In this document: positions 25,345 to 33,438 of the stretch, one piece after another
Numbering within the stretch: the stretch's first letter is position 1
How the letters are laid out: each line of letters opens with the position of its first letter
Source: Saccharospirillaceae bacterium
Lineage (GTDB): Bacteria > Pseudomonadota > Gammaproteobacteria > Pseudomonadales > Oceanobacteraceae
Assembly: GCA_022448365.1 (NCBI GenBank)
Contig: JAKVCS010000003.1
Location: 62,001 to 126,000 of the forward strand
Direction: 5' to 3'
Length of the DNA: 64,000 bases
Program-made: the position numbers and the translations under genes
The notes under the pieces: model-generated
What the model saw: the letters and a program-made list of their open reading frames with translations, nothing else
Told to the model about the DNA's origin: nothing
Database searches by the model: none

Positions 25345-28305
25345 ATGATCGTAACCAGCCATTTTACCAGGCAGATTGGTCGCAAGCTGAGACGGGTAAA
25401 TCAGCAGTCACAAAAACGTCAGCAGCGACATTATTCGCAAGGTCACCCCAGTCAACAACCGAAATCCGGTCGTCCTGACCCGGATTTGTATGCAGAGCAC
25501 CTCGTGCTGCTAATGGATCACCTTCCGGAAGCAGTGCTTGCCTTTGATCTTGAAGGGCGGGTTGTCAGTCTTAACCGATCAGCAGCCGCTATGTTTTCTG
25601 TTAATGAACAACGACTAAAAACGATCACCAGTTATTTCCATGGATTCGATATTCAACATTGGCTGCAGAACGTGGCGTACAGTCTGCGTCGTGGTGAATC
25701 TCCTGAGTTTCCTGAACAGGGATTACGAACCTGGGCACGCCGCAGTAACAACAGCCTGTTCCCCGTGGATATCTCGCTGAGTCATTGCTACCAGCAGCAG
25801 GTGCCTCTGATTATTGCGATTGTTAAAGACGTCAGTGAACGCCAGAAAGTTGAGGAAAGCCTCCAGGCGCAGCAGGCGATACACACGGCGGTCATTGATC
25901 ACAGCACCAATGCCATCATTCTGATTGACGAAAACAGTGTGGTTCAGGATTTTAATATTGCGGCATGTCAGACCTTTGGTTATCTCAAAGATGAAGCCAT
26001 GGGGCGTGATCTGGGTGAGCTCATCATTCCGGAAGAGGCAAGGGCTTTTCATAAAGCGGGTATGAAGCGCTATCTGGACAATGGCGGTGGAGACTTTATC
26101 AATAAGCGTGTTGAGGTGGTGGCTCAGCGCAAATCACGAGAACGATTCTCGGTGGAGCTGACCATCTTTCCCCTTCATGCCGGTGGTAAGACTATTTTTG
26201 CAGCCGCGCTTCAGGACATCAGCGAACGCAAAGATAATGAACAGCGATTGTTGCATGCCAAAGAGCAAGCGGAACGGGCAAATCTGTACAAGTCGCAATT
26301 TGTTGCGTCTATTTCCCATGAGATTCGTACCCCAATGAATGCCGTACTGGGGCTGTTGGGCTTGTTGCAGGAATCGGAGCTTGACGAAAGTCAGCGTCAC
26401 TTTGTTGATACTGCATTGCATTCCGGTCAGGCCCTGCTGTCGATTATTAACGATGTATTAGACTTTTCAAAAATAGAGGCGGGAAAGCTCTCCATTGAAC
26501 CCGCGGAATTTTACCCGGCGCAGATGCTGTATGGCGTTATCGATTTATTATCGGCGCGGGCGGCTGAATCGGGTGTCGCATTGGCATGCTTTATCGACCC
26601 TGAAATCCCATCTCGTCTGATGGGCGATCAAAGCCGTATCCGTCAGATTCTGATGAACTTAATTGGCAACGCTCTGAAATTCACCGAGAGTGGCTATGTT
26701 CTGGTGCGCATTGATCTGATTGACTGTGACGACGCTCAGGTAAGACTTAATTTCTCGATCGAGGACAGTGGTATCGGCATCAGTACAGAGAATCAGCGTC
26801 GTTTGTTCGATGATTTTGTGCAGGTTGATGGTGCAGATACACGCCGTTTTGGTGGCACTGGCTTAGGGCTTTCGATCAGTCGGAAACTGGTCGAAATGAT
26901 GTCAGGAAAAATCGCACTGGAGAGTGAGGTCGGGAGGGGCAGTTGTTTTTCATTCGGGCTCACACTTGATAGCGCAGGGGAAGCCAGATCGGTATTGTCA
27001 GCGCGGCTTGAGCACGTTCATCTTGGGTTGACGGTAGGCCGTGACAAAGACTCTTTGTTGCTGAAAGAACAGCTGTTGTCGATGAAATCGTATATTTCTG
27101 TTGTGGATAGCATCGAATCGATTTTCTCTCTGGGTCCGGATGATCCGATGCAAATATTAGTGGTTGATTTCCGTTACCTGCCATACGAAGCCGATCGGTA
27201 TATTGATGAATTTAAGTGCAATTTTCCCAGTACGCCGATACTCCTGCTGATTGAGGGTAACAATCAGGCATTGTTTGAACATTATTGCGAACTCGGTTTT
27301 GACGCGTGTTTATCTTTGTTAAGTCGCCCGGAGTTGTTAGCCAATACCATTCAAAAATTGATTGGCAATGAGGATGAGGTTCAGGACCATGCTGATCATG
27401 CCGTAATGACTCAATTATCACCGGAAATACCATTCCGAATATTGCTAGCCGAAGACAGCCAGGCCAATCAGTTGGTTGCGCTAAATGTGCTGCGGTCAGC
27501 GGGCTATTCTGTCGATGCGGTTGCCAATGGTCTTGAGGCGTTACGGGCGGTTCAGAGTTTGCCTTATGACCTTATCTTAATGGATCTGCAGATGCCGGAA
27601 ATGGATGGGCTGGAAGCAACGCGACAGATTCGCACACTGCCAGGAAAGTTGGGAGAAATACCGATTCTGGCGATGACGGCTAATGTGGTTGCCGATGTAA
27701 AAGCAGACTGTCATCAGGCTGGTATGCAGGGTTTTATCTCAAAACCCATTAATAAACAGGAAATGTTTTTACAGCTGACCAATTGGTATCGGAAAAAATG
27801 TGAAGCACGGGGTGTCACTGCTCCGGCGATCACCGCAAGTTCTGACGTTGATGGACGCGAACTTCATCTTCAGTCGAAAGCTACCGTCCCGAACCTGAGC
27901 GTCGAAAAGAATGGCGTGTGCAGAGTTGTTTACAACGAGGATGTGACGGTTTCCGATGGAGAGGCGTTAATCGAAATAGATATTTTGCAATCATTGCTGT
28001 CCGACACATCTTCAGCAGCCGTCAGGCGTATGTCTGCGGTTTTTATTGAAGAAACTGAGCAGCGACGAAAGCATCTCGGTACATTGGCAGCCGCGGGGGA
28101 CTGGAGTGGTGTATCGCGGGAAGCGCACACCATTAAAAGCAGTGCTGCCAGTTACGGGGCGTTGGCGTTGTCTCGTGAGGCAAAAACAATTGAGTTATCA
28201 GCGAAAGATGGTCAGATGGTATCGATGGATAAAGTGAGTGCATTTGATCAGTTGATAAAAACGAGTCTGGATCAGTTGAAGCGCTGCTTGGACCAGGTCT
28301 GCTAG
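25345..28305 (+). CDS. Hybrid sensor histidine kinase PAS-PAS-HisKA-HATPase-REC-HPt (SypF-like)
   Basis: 986 residues from ATG 25345 (AAAGGA 6 bases upstream; an ATG at 25330 has no signal). No membrane helix is seen, so the sensor is cytoplasmic. Two PAS domains (about 50-150 and 170-290) precede HisKA with His325 in VASISHEIRTPMNAV. The ATPase domain has LMNLIGNALKFTESG and RRFGGTGLGLSISR. A degenerate receiver (about 555-665) lacks the usual acid pair and Lys. A true receiver carries Asp747 in LILMDLQMPEMDG, and an HPt carries His928 in EAHTIKSSAASYG. This gives a full phosphorelay that can feed the activator at 29849. V. fischeri SypF is also a hybrid kinase with HPt. Confidence 0.92.
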   Translation: MIVTSHFTRQIGRKLRRVNQQSQKRQQRHYSQGHPSQQPKSGRPDPDLYAEHLVLLMDHLPEAVLAFDLEGRVVSLNRSAAAMFSVNEQRLKTITSYFHGFDIQHWLQNVAYSLRRGESPEFPEQGLRTWARRSNNSLFPVDISLSHCYQQQVPLIIAIVKDVSERQKVEESLQAQQAIHTAVIDHSTNAIILIDENSVVQDFNIAACQTFGYLKDEAMGRDLGELIIPEEARAFHKAGMKRYLDNGGGDFINKRVEVVAQRKSRERFSVELTIFPLHAGGKTIFAAALQDISERKDNEQRLLHAKEQAERANLYKSQFVASISHEIRTPMNAVLGLLGLLQESELDESQRHFVDTALHSGQALLSIINDVLDFSKIEAGKLSIEPAEFYPAQMLYGVIDLLSARAAESGVALACFIDPEIPSRLMGDQSRIRQILMNLIGNALKFTESGYVLVRIDLIDCDDAQVRLNFSIEDSGIGISTENQRRLFDDFVQVDGADTRRFGGTGLGLSISRKLVEMMSGKIALESEVGRGSCFSFGLTLDSAGEARSVLSARLEHVHLGLTVGRDKDSLLLKEQLLSMKSYISVVDSIESIFSLGPDDPMQILVVDFRYLPYEADRYIDEFKCNFPSTPILLLIEGNNQALFEHYCELGFDACLSLLSRPELLANTIQKLIGNEDEVQDHADHAVMTQLSPEIPFRILLAEDSQANQLVALNVLRSAGYSVDAVANGLEALRAVQSLPYDLILMDLQMPEMDGLEATRQIRTLPGKLGEIPILAMTANVVADVKADCHQAGMQGFISKPINKQEMFLQLTNWYRKKCEARGVTAPAITASSDVDGRELHLQSKATVPNLSVEKNGVCRVVYNEDVTVSDGEALIEIDILQSLLSDTSSAAVRRMSAVFIEETEQRRKHLGTLAAAGDWSGVSREAHTIKSSAASYGALALSREAKTIELSAKDGQMVSMDKVSAFDQLIKTSLDQLKRCLDQVC

Positions 28306-28317
28306 TGTGGGAAGTTT

Positions 28318-29805
28318 ATGACGAGTTACCAAAACAGACATCAATGCCAGAACTTTTCGCGAGATAAAATCGCACCTCTGCGACATAAGGTTAGCCACTG
28401 GTGTTCAGCGGTGGGGAATTCGCGCCTGGATCAATTGGTTCTGCTCACCAGCGAGTGGCTGACCAATCTGGTCAAACACCCTGCGAAAGTACCGGAAACG
28501 GTTGCCATTGAGTTGACCGACTACGAAACCGTTTGGGCGTTAGATATTGAAGATGATGGCGCGTGTCTGGAAAATTTTGAGCAGCTGATGTCATCCGCCG
28601 ACATTGAGTTTCAGGAGTTGAAAACCGGTGGTATGGGGCTTGGTTTGATAAGAAGCCTATCCGATGAGGTTGCATATTCCTCCACAAACGGTATTAACCG
28701 CCTGACAATGCGAATTAACAAACCTGAGTCGCTTACCCAAAAAACGATCATGATCGTTGACGATGATCGGAGTCTGTTGGTGTTGCTTGAGGCTTATTTA
28801 AGCAGTGACTATGCGGTTCAGATATTCTCAGAGCCGGTAGAAGCATTGAACTGGCTCAAGCAACACGCCCCGGATTTAATTCTGTCTGATATCAATATGC
28901 CTGGCATGAGTGGCGTCGAATTTCGGGTGAGGGCTCAGGAGCTGCATCGGTCACTGCCTTTTATTTTTCTTACCGGGCAAGAAAGTGACAATTTAAGCCG
29001 TTTGGCCATTGATGATGTGTTGAAAAAGCCTGTCTCGAAAAAGCTGTTGCTCGCCAAGCTTGATCGGGTATTCGTTCGTCACCAGCAGCTACAGCGTGAA
29101 ATTTCCAGCCAATTGGCGCCATCCATCTCTAATCAATTGCATCCTGAAGTGAAACGTACGACACCTGGATTCAAGGTTTACTGTGCTTACCGCACTGCCG
29201 AAGGTGGAGGCGGTGATTTTGTCTATCAACACGATTGTGCCGATGGCCAATTGCTGATGTTAGCCGACGTCATGGGGCACGATCAGCAAGCCAAGTTTTT
29301 TGTGCATGCCTACCTCGGTTTTCTGCAAGGTATGGCAGCTGGTCTATCGGCGGCTGGTTGTGCAATTACGCCCGACGGCTTTATGAATGCATTTGCGGCT
29401 TCTCTCGAAGATGTCAGTTTGTTGGGAAGTTCGCTGCTGACCGCCGTGGCAATAAAAACGGATGGTACCCGAGAGATTGAGGTGGCATCGGCTGGGCACC
29501 CTCATCCGTGGCTATTCGACGGGGACGATTTTCAAACGGCTGAACTGGTCGGTGGGCCGTTGCTTGGTTTCGTCGGTGGCAGCTACCAGTCAGAGAAAAT
29601 CCGACTTGATGGGCCGCTGGTACTATTTACTGATGGGCTGACTGAGTCACTCACGGAAGAACAGCTCATGACTGTTAAGTCACAAATTAAGCAACAACTA
29701 ATGCAGCCCGAACCCAATCTGAACCAAGTATTGGACTACTATGATAATAGGTTGGGTGTGTCTGTGGCTGATGACATCACATTATTGGTATTGGTGCCCA
29801 GATAA
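28318..29805 (+). CDS. RsbW-like kinase / receiver / PP2C phosphatase fusion (SypE-like)
   Basis: 495 residues in three domains. Residues 1-135 form a GHKL serine kinase of RsbW type: LTSEWLTNLVKHP (N box), DIEDDGACLE, and GGMGLGLIRSLSDEVAY. Residues 145-265 form a receiver with Asp191 in LILSDINMPGMSG and the Lys of LKKPVSKK. Residues 290-495 form a SpoIIE/RsbU PP2C phosphatase: EGGGGDFVYQ, LADVMGHDQQAKF, VLFTDGLTES and VADDITLLVL. This three-part order is that of V. fischeri SypE, which phosphorylates and dephosphorylates SypA according to the state of its receiver. The matching STAS protein is at 20657. It lies 12 bases after the hybrid kinase gene. Confidence 0.93.
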   Translation: MTSYQNRHQCQNFSRDKIAPLRHKVSHWCSAVGNSRLDQLVLLTSEWLTNLVKHPAKVPETVAIELTDYETVWALDIEDDGACLENFEQLMSSADIEFQELKTGGMGLGLIRSLSDEVAYSSTNGINRLTMRINKPESLTQKTIMIVDDDRSLLVLLEAYLSSDYAVQIFSEPVEALNWLKQHAPDLILSDINMPGMSGVEFRVRAQELHRSLPFIFLTGQESDNLSRLAIDDVLKKPVSKKLLLAKLDRVFVRHQQLQREISSQLAPSISNQLHPEVKRTTPGFKVYCAYRTAEGGGGDFVYQHDCADGQLLMLADVMGHDQQAKFFVHAYLGFLQGMAAGLSAAGCAITPDGFMNAFAASLEDVSLLGSSLLTAVAIKTDGTREIEVASAGHPHPWLFDGDDFQTAELVGGPLLGFVGGSYQSEKIRLDGPLVLFTDGLTESLTEEQLMTVKSQIKQQLMQPEPNLNQVLDYYDNRLGVSVADDITLLVLVPR

Positions 29806-29848
29806 ACAATTTATTGTTCGTTAAGGCAGAAGGATTGGGAGAACTGAC

Positions 29849-31261
29849 GTGTCAACAAAACGGATTCTGATCGTTGAAGATAGTGAATCAATGGCTGAAC
29901 TCTATAAGGAATATCTGCTCGGTGCGGGTTATCAGGTCGACATTGTTGGGGACGGCAAAAGCGCCTTGGGTTACCTCGGGCGTGATTTACCAGATGCAAT
30001 TGTGCTTGATATTAACCTTCCGGACATGAGTGGGATGGATGTACTGCGCCACATTCATGAGAAGCAATTCCCTTTGGTTAGCTTAGTCATTACTGGACAC
30101 GGTTCAGTGGATATGGCGGTTGAAGCGATGGGATTTGGCGCATACGACTTTATTGAAAAGCCTTTTTCATCGAAGCGTCTGCTGACAACACTCTCAAATG
30201 CGCTTGATCATCAGAGTATGAGCGAAGCGCTCGATAATCTTAAAGATCAGTTTAATCGAGAAGGATATGAAGATTTTATTGGTGCTTCACTACCGATGCA
30301 AAGTGTCTATCGGATTATTGATAGCTCTGCCAGTAGCAATGCCACCGTTTTTATTACAGGGGAGAGTGGTACCGGAAAAGAAGTGTGTGCTACGTCGATA
30401 CACAAGCGCAGCGCGCGTGCTCAGAAACCATTCATTGCACTTAACTGTGGAGCTATTCCTCGCGATCTGATGGAAAGCGAGATTTTTGGTCACACTAAAG
30501 GAGCTTTTACTGGAGCGGTTTCTGCCAGAGAAGGCGCTGCCAGCAGAGCAAATGGCGGGACCCTGTTTCTTGATGAGCTGTGCGAGATGGACCTCGATCT
30601 GCAAACTAAGTTGTTGCGGTTTATACAAACCGGAACCTTTCAAAAAGTCGGCAGCAATACTTTGGAAACGGTTGACGTGCGCTTTGTCTGTGCCACCAAC
30701 AAAGATCCATTGGAAGAAGTAAAAAAAGGGAACTTCCGCGAAGACTTGTATTACCGTTTGCATGTTATTCCAATCCACTTGCCTCCATTAAGAGAGCGTG
30801 GTGCAGATGTTGGGCTAATTATGAACCATCTGTTGAATCAATATGCCTCGGAAGAGAATAAGAATTTTTCGGGCTTTGAAGCTGGTGCCAATATCGCAAT
30901 GCAAACGTATGAGTGGCCCGGCAATGTGCGACAATTACAAAATGTAATACGTAATATAGTGGTGCTGAATCAGGGCGGTGATATTACCCAGGAGATGTTG
31001 CCGCCACCACTTAACGAAATTGCGCCACCGGAAATGGTTCCCAATCCGTTGCTTAATATGGCAGCGGTTGCACCGCAACCCGGCTTGGTGCATGAGTCTG
31101 TCCAAACTGAAATCCGACCTTTATGGCAAGTCGAGAAAGATGCTATTGAAAGCGCCATCAAGCAATGTGGCGATAATATTCCTAAAGCAGCGGCACTGTT
31201 AGAGGTGAGTGCGTCAACCATTTATCGTAAGCGTGAGCGCTGGGCAAATGGAAACAATTAG
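29849..31261 (+). CDS. Sigma-54-dependent response regulator (SypG-like)
   Basis: 470 residues from GTG 29849, with GGGAG 7 bases upstream. The receiver (1-120) has Asp54 in AIVLDINLPDMSG. The AAA+ domain (about 145-375) has Walker A GESGTGKEVC, the sigma-54-contacting loop GAFTGA at 218-223, and GGTLFLDELCEMDLDLQ. A Fis-type HTH closes the protein: DNIPKAAALLEVSASTIYRK. Phosphorylated regulators of this class remodel sigma-54 polymerase from distant enhancers. Five sigma-54-like promoters in this locus are its likely targets. It is the third gene of the kinase-SypE-SypG run and overlaps the following YvcK-like gene. Confidence 0.94.
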   Translation: MSTKRILIVEDSESMAELYKEYLLGAGYQVDIVGDGKSALGYLGRDLPDAIVLDINLPDMSGMDVLRHIHEKQFPLVSLVITGHGSVDMAVEAMGFGAYDFIEKPFSSKRLLTTLSNALDHQSMSEALDNLKDQFNREGYEDFIGASLPMQSVYRIIDSSASSNATVFITGESGTGKEVCATSIHKRSARAQKPFIALNCGAIPRDLMESEIFGHTKGAFTGAVSAREGAASRANGGTLFLDELCEMDLDLQTKLLRFIQTGTFQKVGSNTLETVDVRFVCATNKDPLEEVKKGNFREDLYYRLHVIPIHLPPLRERGADVGLIMNHLLNQYASEENKNFSGFEAGANIAMQTYEWPGNVRQLQNVIRNIVVLNQGGDITQEMLPPPLNEIAPPEMVPNPLLNMAAVAPQPGLVHESVQTEIRPLWQVEKDAIESAIKQCGDNIPKAAALLEVSASTIYRKRERWANGNN

Positions 31262-32150
31262 CCCGAAGCTTAAGATGGTCTGCTTTGGCGGAGGGCATGG
31301 TTTAGGCCGGTTATTAACTGCGCTTGAATCACTTGGTGAAAATCTCACTGGCATTGTGACAACCACGGATAACGGCGGGTCGACTGGCAGACTGCGCCGG
31401 GAGGCAGATACGATCGCTTGGGGCGATCTGCGCAATTGTCTCAACCAGCTGTGTCGTGAACCCAGTATTGGGCAGTTGCTGTTCGAATATCGTTTCTCTA
31501 CAGCAGGCGAGTTGAATGGTCATAATCTCGGCAATCTGATGTTATTTGCACTTGAGCAAATGTCTGTATCACCAACGGACGCCATTGATGTCATGCGCGA
31601 ATTGTTGCACATCAAGCCGAGATTGCTGCCAATGTCTTATACGCCTGTCGCATTAACCGGGTTTGATGGCGAAGTTGAGGTAATCGGTGAAGTGGAAATA
31701 GATGATCATCACGAGCCTTTTGCGCATCTTGGTTTAAGTCATAAAGCTGAATTAACACCAGAAGTGGCGGATGCTCTGGCGTCGGCTGACGGTATCCTAT
31801 TATCCCCCGGCAGTTTTATGACCAGTGTCATGCCGCCCTTGCTGGTTGATGGTGTTTCCGATCTTATTAATAAATCCAAAGGCAGTTTTGTGTTGGTGGC
31901 TAATCTGACGCAGGAACGATTAGGCGGTGGCGATCGATATTATAATCTGACATTGGATCATCAATTGGATCTGCTCCGTCGAGCGGGCATCAGGCTTCCT
32001 GATGCTGTGCTTTGGCCGAACAGTCGAGCAATCGAGCCCTTCGTACAGGAGCTTGAGAATGTCACCTTGGTTGAGGCTGAGCTGACCACTGACGGCCAGC
32101 GTCATGATGCGGCGATGTTGTCCTGTGCTATTGGTCATCTCTTTGCGTGA
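31248..32150 (+). CDS. YvcK/CofD-family protein (GluconeogenesisFactor type)
   Basis: 300 residues from ATG 31248, overlapping the previous gene by 14 bases. The N-terminus MVCFGGGHGLGRLLTALESL, then GIVTTTDNGGSTGRLRR and AWGDLRNCLNQL, are signatures of the YvcK branch of the CofD fold. The B. subtilis and Mycobacterium members bind UDP-sugars such as UDP-GlcNAc and influence cell-wall precursor use and growth on gluconeogenic carbon. Here it is coupled to the SypG-like regulator, which suggests a link between UDP-sugar status and polysaccharide control; that is inference. The ribosome site is weak, as expected for coupled translation. Confidence 0.85.
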   Translation: METISPKLKMVCFGGGHGLGRLLTALESLGENLTGIVTTTDNGGSTGRLRREADTIAWGDLRNCLNQLCREPSIGQLLFEYRFSTAGELNGHNLGNLMLFALEQMSVSPTDAIDVMRELLHIKPRLLPMSYTPVALTGFDGEVEVIGEVEIDDHHEPFAHLGLSHKAELTPEVADALASADGILLSPGSFMTSVMPPLLVDGVSDLINKSKGSFVLVANLTQERLGGGDRYYNLTLDHQLDLLRRAGIRLPDAVLWPNSRAIEPFVQELENVTLVEAELTTDGQRHDAAMLSCAIGHLFA

Positions 32151-32164
32151 GGTTGAATATGCAA

Positions 32165-33178
32165 TCAGCAAATTTCTTCGGCATAGCAGTTCGCTGCATT
32201 GCGATAGACCTCAATCACGGAAGGTATGCAGGCTCTGAGGCTGTAGTTGTTATAAATGAACGTTCTGGCTTTGGTCGCGTCTGTTAAATATTTTTCGCTG
32301 TTTTTCTGCATCCAGAAGTTTATTCTCTTTTTAAACACATCGATGTTTTCCAGGTTGACTGTATTGCCAATTCCGACAGCTTTAATGAGCTTTGGCAGGT
32401 CTCCGGCCCTGCTTGATACAACAGGAATTCCATGGCTGAGTGCCTCAATGGCAACCAGTGGCAGTCCCTCATACCTTGAAGGAATAACCAGTAAACGTAT
32501 TTTTTGCCAGTGATTCTTCATATCAACGCTACCATACATGCGTATCTTTGGATTACTCTCTTTCAGTGGCAGTCGCATTTCTCCATCGCCATACATTGCG
32601 AAAGAGTAGGGCAAACCATCTGCGATTTTTGCAAAAATATCCGGCCCTTTTTCTGAAGAAAAGCGACCAACAAAAGCCACTTGGTAGCGTCCGTTATGAT
32701 TCTCCTCACCCTTGGGGAAATCAACAAAGTTCGGGATGAGTGTCTTCGCACCCGGTACCTTATTCATAATTCTCTCGCTGACACAGATATTTTGGCTAAC
32801 ACAGGAAGTCAGGCGATCAATCAGGTTGTAGATAAAAACTCGTCCCTTTCCCGGGTCACCATTGTGGTGGGTAGAGACAACCGGTAATCGGTGAAGGCTG
32901 CACAGTAACCGGCCAATGATGCCGGCCTTGTATCCATGGGTGTGAAGTAAAGGTCTTTCTTTTCTGAGGTATTGGCTGAGGTTGAATATCGATCCCTTCA
33001 TATTAATCACGTTAACCGAGCCCTTTAATTGTCTCAGTAGCGGGTGTTGATCGTCGTACCGATTATAAAATATAAGGTCGAAAGGAATATTGAAGGCGAG
33101 AAGCCCTCTGCTTAGCTGAGCTACGTGGGTTTCTATGCCGCCAGTACTCCGGCTATCGAGGAATATTGCGATCTTCAT
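32165..33178 (-). CDS. Glycosyltransferase family 4
   Basis: 337 residues. The acceptor domain opens IAIFLDSRSTGGIETHVAQL, followed by LLHTHGYKAGIIGRLLC and VVSTHHNGDPGKG. The donor half has VAFVGRFSSEKGPDIFAK and SRYEGLPLVAIEALSHGIP, with the E-x7-E motif. It is a soluble retaining enzyme. Transcription should start at the leftward sigma-54 promoter at 33214-33229, leaving a leader of about 25 bases. It converges with the YvcK-like gene and diverges from the epimerase-like gene. The sugar is unknown; the gene probably belongs to the polysaccharide regulon. Confidence 0.88.
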   Translation of the reverse strand: MKIAIFLDSRSTGGIETHVAQLSRGLLAFNIPFDLIFYNRYDDQHPLLRQLKGSVNVINMKGSIFNLSQYLRKERPLLHTHGYKAGIIGRLLCSLHRLPVVSTHHNGDPGKGRVFIYNLIDRLTSCVSQNICVSERIMNKVPGAKTLIPNFVDFPKGEENHNGRYQVAFVGRFSSEKGPDIFAKIADGLPYSFAMYGDGEMRLPLKESNPKIRMYGSVDMKNHWQKIRLLVIPSRYEGLPLVAIEALSHGIPVVSSRAGDLPKLIKAVGIGNTVNLENIDVFKKRINFWMQKNSEKYLTDATKARTFIYNNYSLRACIPSVIEVYRNAANCYAEEIC

Positions 33179-33213
33179 GGTATGACCTTATTTCGTATTA
33201 CTATGGATTTCAC

Positions 33214-33229
33214 AGCGAAAATTGTGCCG
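33214..33229 (-). promoter_or_regulatory. Sigma-54 promoter, leftward, for the GT4 gene
   Basis: On the minus strand the sequence is CGGCACAATTTTCGCT: GGCAC at -24, and CGC in place of TGC at -12, with the 10-base GG-GC spacing kept. Predicted start near 33203. Confidence 0.62.
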
Positions 33230-33233
33230 GAAC

Positions 33234-33252
33234 AGAAATCTGAGATATTTCT
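33234..33252. repeat. Inverted repeat between the divergent sigma-54 promoters
   Basis: AGAAAT and ATTTCT form a perfect dyad around a 7-base spacer. It lies immediately upstream of the leftward promoter and 130-150 bases upstream of the rightward one. It is a candidate activator site, but no identical copy was seen at the other promoters. Confidence 0.35.
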
Positions 33253-33384
33253 CGAATGATTGCTCTAACGCGTGTTGCAGCTTTGCAATGTGCGAATTCA
33301 GAAAGAAAAAATGCAACCCGATTTTTAATATGCGAAAGACTTAGTGATATCAGCAAAATCTGAGGCGAATTTCTGGAGAAAAAC

Positions 33385-33400
33385 TGGCCAGCTAATTGCT
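33385..33400 (+). promoter_or_regulatory. Sigma-54 promoter for the epimerase-like gene
   Basis: TGGCCAGCTAATTGCT: TGGC at -24 and TTGCT at -12, with GG and GC 10 bases apart. Predicted start near 33411, about 28 bases before the ATG at 33439. Confidence 0.68.
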
Positions 33401-33438
33401 GCAGCGAGACAGAGGTTTAAAAATAAGGCTTTGCTGTT

